From contig CAYNAM010000103.1 of assembly GCA_964395065.1 (NCBI GenBank), positions 1 through 9,158 of the forward strand: a stretch of 9,158 bases of DNA, written 5' to 3'. The notes under the pieces were generated by a model. It was not told the DNA's origin. It saw only the letters and a list, made by a program, of their open reading frames with translations, and did no database searches. Below, piece after piece: positions 1 to 7,777 of this stretch; the first letter of the stretch is position 1; each line of letters begins with the position of its first letter. Both the position numbers and the translations under genes were made by a program. The DNA is from Entomomonas sp964395065 (GTDB taxonomy: Bacteria; Pseudomonadota; Gammaproteobacteria; Pseudomonadales; Pseudomonadaceae).

Positions 1-1273
1 TCAATTTTACTTTAGATAGTACAGAAATACTTTCATGCAAGGCCACATCCCAAGGTGCTTGCTCACCAACACTTTGGGTAATTGACTGCGTCGTCAGCGT
101 TGTCGTTTGGCTTTGTAGTCTTGGCAGGACATACTCATTAATCCAAGAGACTGTATTTTCATCAGCAAAAGGGGTCTTATCATGAAATTGCAGTTCAATC
201 AATTGAGGTAATCTTTCTAAAAGCAAAGCTAGCTGTACTTCTATCTCAACCATTGCCGCATCAATTCGCAATGCTTTAACACATTGCCAGACAATATACT
301 GACCATCTAGCCAAAATGGGGCTTTAGAGATACTGGCCTCAACATCAACAATCAAGTCAGCATAAAGTCCTTGCGCTAAACGCTCTTTATAATTATTAAT
401 CTTGTCATTAGGAATAGGCCGCAAAACAGTTATACCACCTTTATTTTCAGGCAAAGTCTCTATGATCAGCCATAAAAGTGTTCGATTTAACCGTAATGCT
501 TTAATATCTGTCGGCCTCTGATTTAACCACCACGCACATAAAGCTCGGCTATTATCCTGCAATGTACGAAGCAGTTTATTAGCATCTCGCTCATTATCAA
601 GCGATGATACGACAGTCAGTGAGGAAGGAGCAGAAGAAACAAGTGAAGAAGCCTTGACGGCTGCTTCTGCCGCTGCCGAAGAAGCCACTTGAGCATCCGC
701 CTTATTAGTTTCAGAGTCACTAGCAAGCATTCGTTCAAGACGGCGACAAGTCGGCATAATGAGTGGTAAATTATCCTGATCGGGCCATTGGCTAGTTAAA
801 ATACCATCCAGCCGCTTTAACTCTTCTAAAAGTGCAGTAAATAAAGGAACATGTTCATAAACAGGAACTGTCTCTTGAAATAGCTGCTCTATGCGCGTAA
901 CAAGCCAGTCAAATGAAGAAACCCGCGTTCGTTGTTTAGTGGGATAAATATCAGCCCAGTTTTTTTCAATAAGGGCATTAGTAATATAAAGGCCTACCTG
1001 CAATCCCTCAAAAGAGTCTTTTTTAAAAAGAGCCCAAGTAAACCAACATAAGACCCTAATATCTTTTGATTGTGTCGTTAAAAGCTTTACACTTAAATCA
1101 ATAACCTTTGGCCAATCAGTCACTGTATTTGTAAATAGCGCCGCTGCACTTGATATACTACTTTCTATTTCTTCAAAATTTTCTGAATAACGCGCATCTT
1201 GGCCTACGAAGCTATCCATACTTATAGGTGCTAATAAAGATTCATAATTTTTTAATAAAGGATTAACGAACAA
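1..1273 (-). CDS. tssA: Type VI secretion system protein TssA (ImpA_N + VasJ type), C-terminus cut by window edge
   Basis: TssA proteins act in the cytoplasm on the T6SS baseplate and growing tail sheath; the VasJ-type members are linked to sheath assembly and capping. The frame is open from a TTG at 1273 to the left edge (424 codons visible). An ImpA_N-like domain covers about residues 8-130, with the hallmark LLAPIS (13-18) followed by an acidic stretch. An Ala/Ser-rich linker follows (about 185-225, SSAAAEAAVKASS). A VasJ-like domain covers about 225-424, with RLNRTLLWLIIETLP (261-275), APFWLDGQ (318-325) and DKTPFADENTVSW (365-377). TTG is the only plausible start between the in-frame stop just upstream and the LLAPIS motif; AGGG lies about 9 bases before it, and the first in-frame ATG (residue 19) would cut into the domain. 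The frame passes the usual VasJ ending, so only a few residues are probably missing. Other T6SS genes are expected to the left but are not visible. Confidence 0.88.
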   Translation of the reverse strand, partial: MFVNPLLKNYESLLAPISMDSFVGQDARYSENFEEIESSISSAAALFTNTVTDWPKVIDLSVKLLTTQSKDIRVLCWFTWALFKKDSFEGLQVGLYITNALIEKNWADIYPTKQRTRVSSFDWLVTRIEQLFQETVPVYEHVPLFTALLEELKRLDGILTSQWPDQDNLPLIMPTCRRLERMLASDSETNKADAQVASSAAAEAAVKASSLVSSAPSSLTVVSSLDNERDANKLLRTLQDNSRALCAWWLNQRPTDIKALRLNRTLLWLIIETLPENKGGITVLRPIPNDKINNYKERLAQGLYADLIVDVEASISKAPFWLDGQYIVWQCVKALRIDAAMVEIEVQLALLLERLPQLIELQFHDKTPFADENTVSWINEYVLPRLQSQTTTLTTQSITQSVGEQAPWDVALHESISVLSKVKL

Positions 1274-1434
1274 CTTCTTTACCCTATTTAAATAAAACTA
1301 TATTCATCCAGCAGAATAAGTGACTGAGCCTCTTTTATTATTAAATGCCCTATACATTTCTTTAAAATCAATCACATCAACTACTAACACTGCCTAAATC
1401 TACTCATCACCGCATTATTTCACAACAGTAACTA

Positions 1435-1842
1435 CTATTTGGACCGACTTAAACTATCACTTACAGGACAAATATCTAATCCTTTAGAATCTAGGATAAG
1501 ATTATTTCTATCTGTATCAAACTCAATATTACAACATAAAACTTTTGGTTTTAGATAATAAGCTCCATTATTACGAACGCCTAAAGCGGACATATCTTGC
1601 ACTTTACAGTACCGCCAAGTATAACGCTTATAATCCGTCCAGTCCTCTATAACATCAGGATTTCTATTCAGCTTATTAATAACCACTAAAATATGTTGGC
1701 CAGCTAAATCAGACTCGCCCTCCCAACTACTATTTTGTTTACTACTACAACCAATAATAAGTAAAAACAGCATGGACAGAAAAAAACTTAAATACCAACC
1801 TTGTCTAAAATAGGGTAGCACTTTAATATTTTTTCCTATCAT
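1435..1842 (-). CDS. Small predicted outer-membrane lipoprotein, unknown function
   Basis: I do not recognise this 135-residue protein. It has a lipoprotein signal: a basic N-terminus (K4, K7, R13), a hydrophobic core at 16-30 and the lipobox IIGC with Cys32 as the lipidated residue. Ser at +2 and +3 argues against inner-membrane retention, so outer-membrane anchoring is likely. The mature part of about 104 residues is polar, with an aromatic patch (DWTDYKRYTWRYC, 67-79) and four more cysteines (C79, the doublet C103-C104, C125) that could form two disulfides. No strong Shine-Dalgarno sequence precedes the ATG; GGAT sits only 2 bases away, so the start is the weaker part of the call. It lies 161 bases upstream of tssA on the same strand and 346 bases downstream of hrpA. 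It is too short for, and does not resemble, the T6SS lipoprotein TssJ. A T6SS-linked immunity or accessory lipoprotein is possible but rests only on position. Confidence 0.75.
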   Translation of the reverse strand: MIGKNIKVLPYFRQGWYLSFFLSMLFLLIIGCSSKQNSSWEGESDLAGQHILVVINKLNRNPDVIEDWTDYKRYTWRYCKVQDMSALGVRNNGAYYLKPKVLCCNIEFDTDRNNLILDSKGLDICPVSDSLSRSK

Positions 1843-1900
1843 TATCCATAACCAATTTTTTCAGAGTTACTACCAACACGTTAAGCATATTAATAAATCA

Positions 1901-1934
1901 ATTGTCTAACATTTACCATTTGCTATTAGACAAT
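1901..1934. repeat. Perfect 9-bp inverted repeat (operator-like dyad)
   Basis: ATTGTCTAA at 1901-1909 is mirrored by TTAGACAAT at 1926-1934, with 16 bases between the arms. It has no GC-rich stem or U-tract, so it does not look like a terminator. It overlaps the -10 element of the candidate lipoprotein promoter and reaches into the predicted start region, a usual place for an operator. No regulator is encoded in the window to pair with it. Confidence 0.45.
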
Positions 1935-1953
1935 AGGATAAAATATTTAGCAA
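1925..1953 (-). promoter_or_regulatory. Candidate sigma70 promoter for the lipoprotein gene
   Basis: On the minus strand TTGCTA (1953-1948) is followed after exactly 17 bases by TCTAAT (1930-1925). These match TTGACA at 4/6 and TATAAT at 5/6. The predicted start is near 1918, giving a leader of about 75 bases before the ATG at 1842. The -10 element lies inside one arm of the dyad at 1901-1934, which would suit control by a repressor. In such AT-rich DNA chance matches are common. Confidence 0.35.
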
Positions 1954-1997
1954 TAGTATATCCTTAGTTTTATTAATAGTATATCCCTAGTTTTATT
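1952..1997. repeat. Two-copy 23-bp tandem repeat
   Basis: Positions 1952-1974 and 1975-1997 are head-to-tail copies of a 23-base unit (AATAGTATATCC, T or C, then TAGTTTTATT), differing only at 1964/1987. The right-hand half adjoins the -35 element of the candidate lipoprotein promoter. It could be a recent slippage duplication or a duplicated binding site; no further copies are seen in the window. Confidence 0.8.
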
Positions 1998-2061
1998 ATT
2001 CGATATTTATTTTTTTACAGGCTGCCCAAGAAAGACAGAATTTTATAACAGCCTACAAACA

Positions 2062-2107
2062 TAATCATAATAAAAACTTATCATGTAATGAGTTTTTATC
2101 ATTATTA
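2062..2107 (-). terminator. Long AT-rich imperfect hairpin downstream of hrpA, possible terminator
   Basis: The arms 2062-2078 and 2091-2107 pair at 15 of 17 positions around a 12-base loop. The inner 9 pairs are uninterrupted, and an AGTTTTTAT arm supplies a U-run on the hrpA transcript. It lies roughly 80-125 bases past the hrpA stop codon. The stem has almost no GC, so termination efficiency is doubtful; the symmetry itself is clear. Confidence 0.4.
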
Positions 2108-2188
2108 ACCGATTAATTCAATGATTTTAAAATAAAATATCACCATTCTATTAAATTTTATACTTTCGTTTAAAATACCTGCCACGTT

Positions 2189-5100
2189 TTATTGATCAAT
2201 AAGTTGCCACTGCCTCCTCAAACGCTTATTTGAAATAGGAAGTTTTGTTCCTAGCTGTTGCGCAAATAAAGAAACCCTATATTCCTCTATCATCCATCGA
2301 TACAGACATAATGCCGACTCCCTCTTTCCTTCTTTAAGATGCTTGTCTCTTTTTTCTTGATATAAATGCCAATACTCCGTCAACTCTGCACTGTACATAC
2401 GATCTTTCTGTAATTGTGCGGGTAGCTTACTCAAACGCTGCTCTATTGCTTTTAAATAACGAGGATACTCTTTTAACCATTCTAGCGGCGTTTCCCTAAC
2501 AAAATGCAAATTAACCAAATTAGCGAGCTGTTGCTTTATGTCTGCTAGGGCGACTGCTTGCGCTAAATCTATTTTACCTTTTAAAGACTTTTGTAAACCA
2601 TGGTACAGAGTCAAAATATTGACGACCAATACCGCAAAGCTATTCGCGCTTTCAAACCAAGCACTTCGTTTTTTTTCGGCTAAAACAGTTAAGCTATCGG
2701 CATCGCGGGGAAGTATCGTCTCATCAGCTAAAATTGCTTCATCCACACTAGCTAATAAAATATCATCCAGTAAAACATCTAATCGGCCAATATCTTTAAA
2801 ATAGAGCCCTAACTCTGTTTGTAGTGGTAGCTTATTGCGTAAAAACTTAACCTGCTCTGCTAATTGCTGTAACAATAAACGTTGTAAAGCACGACGATGT
2901 TGATAGTCAGCCTCTGCTTGAGTAGAAAACCGACCCTCTTTTACAACACCATTCTCCTCAAATAATGCCGGATAAACCGTCATGCTTACCCCAGCCACTT
3001 TGTGTTGTTGTGTGGAAGGCAAAACCTCAAAATGTTTTGCTTCAACTGCTGTATTCACTTGTTTTTCCTGAGGTAAAACAAGTGCTGCCTGACTTTCTTT
3101 ACTAAAACGAATAGTAAGTGATTCTAAATCCCTACCCTCACCTAATCGTTTACCTTGTGAGTCAACCACTTCTATATTCATCCTTAAAAAGTCATCAAGC
3201 CCTTCCTCAGCCTCCCCCCACGCATCATCCGGAATACGAACCCCTGTCATTCTTAATAACTGTTGCCCCAAAGCTTGATATAAACATCCATGAGCAAAAG
3301 GAATTGCTGCCAAAGCTGCTTTTACAAAGTCAGGGACAGGAACAAAATTCTTACGAATTGATTTAGGTAAGTTACGCACAAGTGCAATTGCACGCTGCTC
3401 TAAGAGACCTGGCACCAACCAATTAAGACGCTCTTTAGGCATCTGTGGTAAGAGTGGCGCTGGCACTTTTACGGTAACACCATCACGAGGATTACCGGGT
3501 TCAAAAATATAACTCAATGATAACGTCAAGTCATTTAACAATAAACTATCTGGAAACTGATTAGAGGTCACCTCATTGGCTTCTCTCGCTAAAGCATCAG
3601 ACTCTGTCAGTATTAATAGCTTAGGATTAATCTTACTTTCACGCTGATACCACTTATCAAAACTGGCTGTTTGATAAATATCTTGTGGTATATATTGATC
3701 ATAATATTGATAAAGTGTTTCCTCATCAGCAATGATATCTCGGCGACGTGCTTTGGCCTCAAGTTCATCCAAGCGCTCCATCAACTGGCGATTAATCTCC
3801 AAACATTTCGTTTTGGATACAATCTCACCTCTTACCAAGCCTTCTCTAATAAACAACTCTCGAGCAACAACAGGATCGTGAGGCCCATAATGAACAGCAC
3901 GTCGTCCTATAATAATCAAGCCATATAAAGTTACTTGTTCAAAAGCAATGACCTGCCCCCTTTTCTTCTCCCAGTGAGGCTCTAAATAAGTTCGTTTCAA
4001 TAAATGAGGAGCTAATACCTCTAACCATGCAGGTTCTATTTTAGCGACAATACGTGCAAATAATTTTGTAGTTTCTACCAACTCGGCAGCCATCACCCAC
4101 TGCGGACGTTTTTTGGCTAAACCAGTTGAGGGATGTATCCAAAAACGCTTCTGCCTAGCTCCCAGATAATCATTGTCTTCTGTTTTCTGACCAATATGGC
4201 TTAGCAGTCCTGATAAAACCGCCTTATGCACAGCATCATAATTAAAACTGGACTCATGGCTCCCCATTCCTGTTTTTGGATGTGTTAATAATTTCATCTC
4301 GCGGCAAATTAACAATAATTGTCGATGAGCATCTCGCCACTCACGTAATCGCAAATAATTTAAAAAATTTCTACGACACCAAATTCTTAATTGATTAGCA
4401 CCCAATGTCTGGCGCTGCTCCTCAAAACCACGCCACAAATTAACTAAAGCGGCAAAATCAGAATCTGGATCTTTCCACTGCGCATGAGCTTGATCTGCCA
4501 CTTGTTGTTTTTCCATAGGCCGCTCTCGTGGGTCTTGTACAGAAAGTGCACTGCTAATGACTAATAACTCATCCAACACACCAGACCGTGCCCCCTCAAT
4601 AAGCATTCGACCTAGACGAGGATCAATGGGTAAACGAGCCAGTTGATGTCCTAAATTATTCAAATCCCCTTGAAAAGTAACTGCTGAAATCTCTTGTAAT
4701 AGTGTAAAACCATCTTTAATCGCTTTCTCTTCCGGCGGCTCAATAAAAGGAAAGTTTTCAATTTGTCCCAAGCGAAGATGAAGCATCTGTAAAATGACGG
4801 CAGCGAGGTTCGTACGTAAAATCTCAGGGTCAGTAAAAAGCGGACGACTTAAAAAGTCTTCCTCACTGTACAAGCGAATACAAATCCCTGCCTCAACTCG
4901 ACCACAGCGTCCTTTCCTCTGATTAGCACTGGCTTGAGAAATAGCCTCAATGGGAAGCCTCTGTACTTTAGCACGATAACTATAGCGACTTATTCTGGCT
5001 ACACCACTGTCTATCACATAACGAATGCCGGGCACCGTCAAAGAAGTTTCTGCCACATTTGTGGCTAAAACAATACGACGACCCGTTTGAGTAGGTTGAA

Positions 5101-6127
5101 AAATGCGTTGTTGCTCAGCAGGAGTTAACCTTGCATATAAAGGCAAAACTTCTGTATGTCGTAAATTGGCTTTACGTAAAATATCAGCAGTCTCTCTAAT
5201 TTCACGCTCACCCGGTAGAAAAACTAACACATCACCAACTGAACGTTGATTTATCTTTTCAAAGCTTTCTAACTCAGAAAGTGCTGCCAAAATACCTTGA
5301 TCTACGGATAAGTCTTCCTCTAAGGTATTTCCCTCACTATCTAACTCACTAACTAATGGGCGATACCATGTATCAACGGGGTATGTACGCCCAGATACCT
5401 CAATAATAGGAGCATTATTAAAATGCTTTGAGAATCGCTCTAAATCAATAGTCGCTGACGTAATAATCAACTTCAAATCAGGCCGTTTAGGTAGTAAAAG
5501 CTTTAAAAATCCGAGTAAGAAGTCAATATTTAAACTACGCTCATGAGCCTCATCAACAATAATTGTGTCATATCTGTTCAAAAAACGATCGTGCTGCGTT
5601 TCGGACAGTAAAATACCATCAGTCATTAACTTAACAAGAGTCTCTTCAGTACTTTTATCTTCAAATCGAACCTGATAGCCAACTAGACCACCAAAAGGCG
5701 TTGCCAACTCGTCCGCCACTCGGTTCCCCACGCTACGAGCGGCTAATCTTCTTGGTTGAGTATGACCAATTAAGCCATGAACACCTCGCCCAATTTCTAA
5801 ACAAATTTTAGGTAATTGCGTCGTTTTACCTGATCCTGTTTCCCCAGCGATGACAACTACCTGATGGCTAAGAATCGCTTTTTTAATTTCTTCTCTTTTA
5901 GCAGCGATAGGTAGACTATCATCATAACGAATGGGAGGTATACTTTGCTTTCGGTTCAATACTTTTTGTGTAGAAGTTTGTAAACGCTCTATCCATCGAA
6001 CCATTTTTTTTTCATCAAACTGCTTTTTTAACGCAAAAAAATCCCGACGCAATCCATGACGATCAATTATCATTGTTTCATCAAGACGTTTTAACAAAGT
6101 ATTATCTAATTTTATTTCAGTTGTCAT
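2189..6127 (-). CDS. hrpA: ATP-dependent RNA helicase HrpA (DEAH box)
   Basis: HrpA is a cytoplasmic DEAH-box RNA helicase; in E. coli it processes the daa fimbrial mRNA and acts on mRNA and ribosome quality control. All helicase motifs are present: Walker A GETGSGKT (95-102), motif Ia TQPRRLAA (123-130), DEAH (192-195), SAT (224-226), LVFLPG (301-306), motif V TNVAETSLTVPG (356-367) and motif VI QRKGRCGR (403-410). An HA2-type winged helix/ratchet region follows at about 440-540, an OB-fold region near 600-720, and the long HrpA-specific C-terminal domain (DUF3418) from about 730 to 1310. At 1312 residues it matches the E. coli length of about 1300. The ATG at 6127 is kept because the first 60 residues align with the E. 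coli N-terminus, although no clear Shine-Dalgarno sequence precedes it. A run of nine A on the coding strand (6012-6004) lies at codons 39-42. The gene is monocistronic in appearance and divergent from aroF. Confidence 0.97.
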   Translation of the reverse strand: MTTEIKLDNTLLKRLDETMIIDRHGLRRDFFALKKQFDEKKMVRWIERLQTSTQKVLNRKQSIPPIRYDDSLPIAAKREEIKKAILSHQVVVIAGETGSGKTTQLPKICLEIGRGVHGLIGHTQPRRLAARSVGNRVADELATPFGGLVGYQVRFEDKSTEETLVKLMTDGILLSETQHDRFLNRYDTIIVDEAHERSLNIDFLLGFLKLLLPKRPDLKLIITSATIDLERFSKHFNNAPIIEVSGRTYPVDTWYRPLVSELDSEGNTLEEDLSVDQGILAALSELESFEKINQRSVGDVLVFLPGEREIRETADILRKANLRHTEVLPLYARLTPAEQQRIFQPTQTGRRIVLATNVAETSLTVPGIRYVIDSGVARISRYSYRAKVQRLPIEAISQASANQRKGRCGRVEAGICIRLYSEEDFLSRPLFTDPEILRTNLAAVILQMLHLRLGQIENFPFIEPPEEKAIKDGFTLLQEISAVTFQGDLNNLGHQLARLPIDPRLGRMLIEGARSGVLDELLVISSALSVQDPRERPMEKQQVADQAHAQWKDPDSDFAALVNLWRGFEEQRQTLGANQLRIWCRRNFLNYLRLREWRDAHRQLLLICREMKLLTHPKTGMGSHESSFNYDAVHKAVLSGLLSHIGQKTEDNDYLGARQKRFWIHPSTGLAKKRPQWVMAAELVETTKLFARIVAKIEPAWLEVLAPHLLKRTYLEPHWEKKRGQVIAFEQVTLYGLIIIGRRAVHYGPHDPVVARELFIREGLVRGEIVSKTKCLEINRQLMERLDELEAKARRRDIIADEETLYQYYDQYIPQDIYQTASFDKWYQRESKINPKLLILTESDALAREANEVTSNQFPDSLLLNDLTLSLSYIFEPGNPRDGVTVKVPAPLLPQMPKERLNWLVPGLLEQRAIALVRNLPKSIRKNFVPVPDFVKAALAAIPFAHGCLYQALGQQLLRMTGVRIPDDAWGEAEEGLDDFLRMNIEVVDSQGKRLGEGRDLESLTIRFSKESQAALVLPQEKQVNTAVEAKHFEVLPSTQQHKVAGVSMTVYPALFEENGVVKEGRFSTQAEADYQHRRALQRLLLQQLAEQVKFLRNKLPLQTELGLYFKDIGRLDVLLDDILLASVDEAILADETILPRDADSLTVLAEKKRSAWFESANSFAVLVVNILTLYHGLQKSLKGKIDLAQAVALADIKQQLANLVNLHFVRETPLEWLKEYPRYLKAIEQRLSKLPAQLQKDRMYSAELTEYWHLYQEKRDKHLKEGKRESALCLYRWMIEEYRVSLFAQQLGTKLPISNKRLRRQWQLIDQ

Positions 6128-6157
6128 TTATGAATTATCTGGTATTGCAAAATAACT

Positions 6158-6163
6158 ATTATA
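6158..6163 (-). promoter_or_regulatory. Candidate -10 element of the hrpA promoter
   Basis: A perfect TATAAT is read on the minus strand at 6163-6158, about 30 bases before the hrpA ATG, predicting a leader of roughly 24 bases. The hexamer 17 bases further up (TTAATG) matches TTGACA at only 3/6. The same sequence is near-palindromic, so it also gives a TATAAT on the plus strand; direction is assigned only by distance to hrpA. Confidence 0.4.
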
Positions 6164-6261
6164 ATACGTTTAACACCATCCATTAAAACTTATTGTCCAC
6201 TACTCTATTTTTCATCTATAAAATAAATTTATTGGATTATTCAATAAATATTATTTTCTTC

Positions 6262-6309
6262 TTGCGCTAGACTAGAGAAAAATACTGTATATATGTTATT
6301 GTTTATACA
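6262..6309 (+). promoter_or_regulatory. Candidate aroF promoter with a 6-bp dyad
   Basis: TTGCGC (6262-6267) is followed after 18 bases by TGTATA (6286-6291), a weak but usable -35/-10 pair. The -10 forms the left half of a dyad, TGTATA (6286-6291) with TATACA (6304-6309), separated by 12 bases. The arms recall the TGTAAA/TTTACA halves of a TyrR box, but that box has a 6-base spacer. A regulator acting here is therefore conjecture. About 55 bases lie between the dyad and the chosen ATG. Confidence 0.3.
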
Positions 6310-6362
6310 CCGTAACCATAATATCGCTATTTGCGAAGCAAAAGAGCTTGACGAGTAATGTA

Positions 6363-7430
6363 ATGACAAATCTACCTATTGAGAACTTAAATGTAATTTC
6401 AAATAACGCATTAATTACACCAGAACAACTTAAGCAAGAGATTCCCCTAACAGAGACAGCTTCCAATACAGTTTCTTATGGTCGCCAAGTCGTGCGTGAT
6501 ATTTTAGACCGTAAGGATCATCGTCTATTTATTGTTGTTGGACCTTGCTCAATTCACGATTTAAAGGCAGCAAAGGAATATGCTACACGTTTAAAAGCAC
6601 TGGCAGACCAAGTAAAAGATACACTCTTTTTAATTATGCGTGTTTACTTTGAAAAACCAAGAACAACGGTTGGTTGGAAAGGGCTTATTAACGATCCTTA
6701 TTTAGATGACTCATTCAAAATTGAAGATGGACTTAAAATTGGTCGCCAACTCCTGTTGGATTTAGCTGAACTTGAGCTACCAACAGCAACAGAAGCATTA
6801 GACCCAATTACCCCTCAGTATCTTCAAGACCTTATAAGTTGGTCGGCTATTGGTGCAAGAACTACCGAATCACAAACCCATCGTGAAATGGCATCAGGAT
6901 TATCATCTGCCGTGGGTTTTAAAAACGGCACAGATGGCGGTCTCACTGTTGCAATCAATGCGCTACAATCTGTTTCTAATCAACATCGCTTTCTCGGTAT
7001 TGACCAAAAAGGTGGCGTTTCTATCGTAACAACACGAGGAAACCCTTATGGCCATGTTGTGTTACGTGGTGGAAATGGTCGTCCTAACTATGACTCAGTT
7101 AGCGTATCTGTTTGTGAACAAGAATTGGCAAAGGCAAAAATAATACCTAATATTATGATTGATTGTAGCCATGCAAATTCTAACAAAGACCCTGCCTTAC
7201 AGCCATTAGTAATGGAAAACATTACAAATCAAATTGTAGAAGGCAATAAATCCATCGTTGGTCTCATGGTTGAAAGTAATTTAGGGTGGGGAAGTCAACC
7301 TATTGCCAAAGATTTAAGCCAATTAAAATATGGTGTATCTGTAACAGATGCGTGTATCGACTGGGAAACAACAGAAAAGACCATCCTCCTTATGCATAAA
7401 CGATTAAAAGATATCCTTCCTAATCGTTAA
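6363..7430 (+). CDS. aroF: 3-deoxy-7-phosphoheptulonate (DAHP) synthase, AroF (Tyr-type) class
   Basis: This cytoplasmic enzyme condenses phosphoenolpyruvate with erythrose 4-phosphate to DAHP, the first step of the shikimate pathway. The 355-residue product is a complete class I (AroG/F/H) barrel. Expected metal ligands are Cys62 (GPCSIHD), His270 (DCSHANSNK), Glu304 (MVES) and Asp329 (VTDAC). Phosphate and PEP contacts include Arg93, Lys98 (EKPRTTVGWKG), Arg166 (GARTTES), Lys187 (FKNGTDG) and Arg235 (LRGG). ALDPITPQYL, with Pro148 where E. coli AroF has its feedback-critical Pro148, and KYGVSVTDACI favour the tyrosine-sensitive AroF class over AroG; inhibition by tyrosine is inferred. The frame also opens at a TTG at 6348. 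I prefer the ATG at 6363 because ACGAG lies 7 bases upstream and the start MTNLPIENLN then aligns with Pseudomonas homologues. The gene stands alone, divergent from hrpA and closed by a strong terminator. Confidence 0.95.
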   Translation: MTNLPIENLNVISNNALITPEQLKQEIPLTETASNTVSYGRQVVRDILDRKDHRLFIVVGPCSIHDLKAAKEYATRLKALADQVKDTLFLIMRVYFEKPRTTVGWKGLINDPYLDDSFKIEDGLKIGRQLLLDLAELELPTATEALDPITPQYLQDLISWSAIGARTTESQTHREMASGLSSAVGFKNGTDGGLTVAINALQSVSNQHRFLGIDQKGGVSIVTTRGNPYGHVVLRGGNGRPNYDSVSVSVCEQELAKAKIIPNIMIDCSHANSNKDPALQPLVMENITNQIVEGNKSIVGLMVESNLGWGSQPIAKDLSQLKYGVSVTDACIDWETTEKTILLMHKRLKDILPNR

Positions 7431-7438
7431 TAGCACTC

Positions 7439-7476
7439 AACAAGCTTGATGTTGATAAAAACATCAAGCTTGTTTT
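7439..7476 (+). terminator. Intrinsic terminator of aroF, overlapping the end of the convergent GNAT gene
   Basis: A perfect 15-bp stem (7439-7453 with 7460-7474) closes a 6-base loop and ends in TTTT (7473-7476), 8 bases past the aroF stop. The right arm contains the last codons and the TGA stop (7466-7464) of the minus-strand acetyltransferase gene. The hairpin also forms in that transcript, but there it is followed only by TTGAG, so minus-strand termination would be weaker. Confidence 0.9.
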
Positions 7477-7745
7477 AGCAAACCTTGTAGTCCTTTGCGT
7501 TGCATATATCTTTCAACATAAGAGCAAGTTGGAATAATCTTTAAATTATTTTGCTTAGCATAATCTATTGCTGCCCCGACTAACTCAGAAGCTATATTCT
7601 GTCCCCTTAATGCCTCTGGTACATAAGTTGTATAGATATCAATAATATCCCCCCCTACATTGCTATAAGCCAAATAAGCACAATACTCACCTATATCAAT
7701 TGTAAACTGATTCTTATCTGTATCATGTATGACTGTTCCTAACAT
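7464..7745 (-). CDS. Small GNAT-type N-acetyltransferase (Acetyltransf_CG / NATD1-like)
   Basis: A 93-residue one-domain acetyltransferase of the minimal GNAT family that includes bacterial YjdJ-like proteins and human NATD1. The acetyl-CoA loop is RGQNIA (47-52), preceded by the strand and turn YTTYVPEAL (38-46) and followed by the helix LVGAAIDYAKQNN (55-67). The family-specific IIPTCSYVERY (70-80) includes Cys74. The N-terminal strands (FTIDIGEYCAYLAY, 14-27) fit the usual fold, and the length is normal for this family, so it is not a truncated GNAT. The acyl acceptor is unknown. The ATG at 7745 is supported by GGGGA 7 bases upstream. The last codons lie within the aroF terminator stem. 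It is 73 bases downstream of the DJ-1 gene on the same strand, but two stem-loops stand between them, so co-transcription is uncertain. Confidence 0.85.
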   Translation of the reverse strand: MLGTVIHDTDKNQFTIDIGEYCAYLAYSNVGGDIIDIYTTYVPEALRGQNIASELVGAAIDYAKQNNLKIIPTCSYVERYMQRKGLQGLLKQA

Positions 7746-7762
7746 TTACAAGTCCCCGTGCA

Positions 7763-7777
7763 TATCTTAGAAAGATA
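7763..7777 (-). repeat. Short stem-loop before the GNAT gene
   Basis: TATCTT (7763-7768) and AAGATA (7772-7777) form a perfect 6-bp stem with a 3-base loop. It lies directly next to the larger hairpin at 7778-7802 and just before the ribosome binding site (7757-7753) of the acetyltransferase gene. Bases 7774-7777 could instead extend the stem of the larger hairpin by pairing with CTATC (7804-7808), so the two folds would compete. Confidence 0.45.

Noticed and set aside
1..1273. tssA as a pseudogene, because it lacks an ATG start and a visible stop
   Set aside because: The frame is uninterrupted through both domains; a TTG start with a ribosome site is available, and the missing stop is due to the window edge. 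The TCA at positions 1-3 is out of frame and is not the stop.
1435..1842. The lipoprotein as TssJ of the T6SS
   Set aside because: It is shorter than TssJ and lacks the recognisable beta-sandwich sequence pattern; only the lipobox and the neighbourhood are shared.
2538..3928. Three plus-strand open frames of 82-88 codons (2538-2804, 3118-3366, 3671-3928) opposite hrpA
   Set aside because: They lie wholly inside the conserved minus-strand hrpA frame, have no domain character, and their composition is that of an antisense shadow.
6286..6309. TyrR box in front of aroF
   Set aside because: The half-sites TGTATA/TATACA are separated by 12 bases rather than 6 and lack the TGTAAA core, so only a generic dyad is supported.
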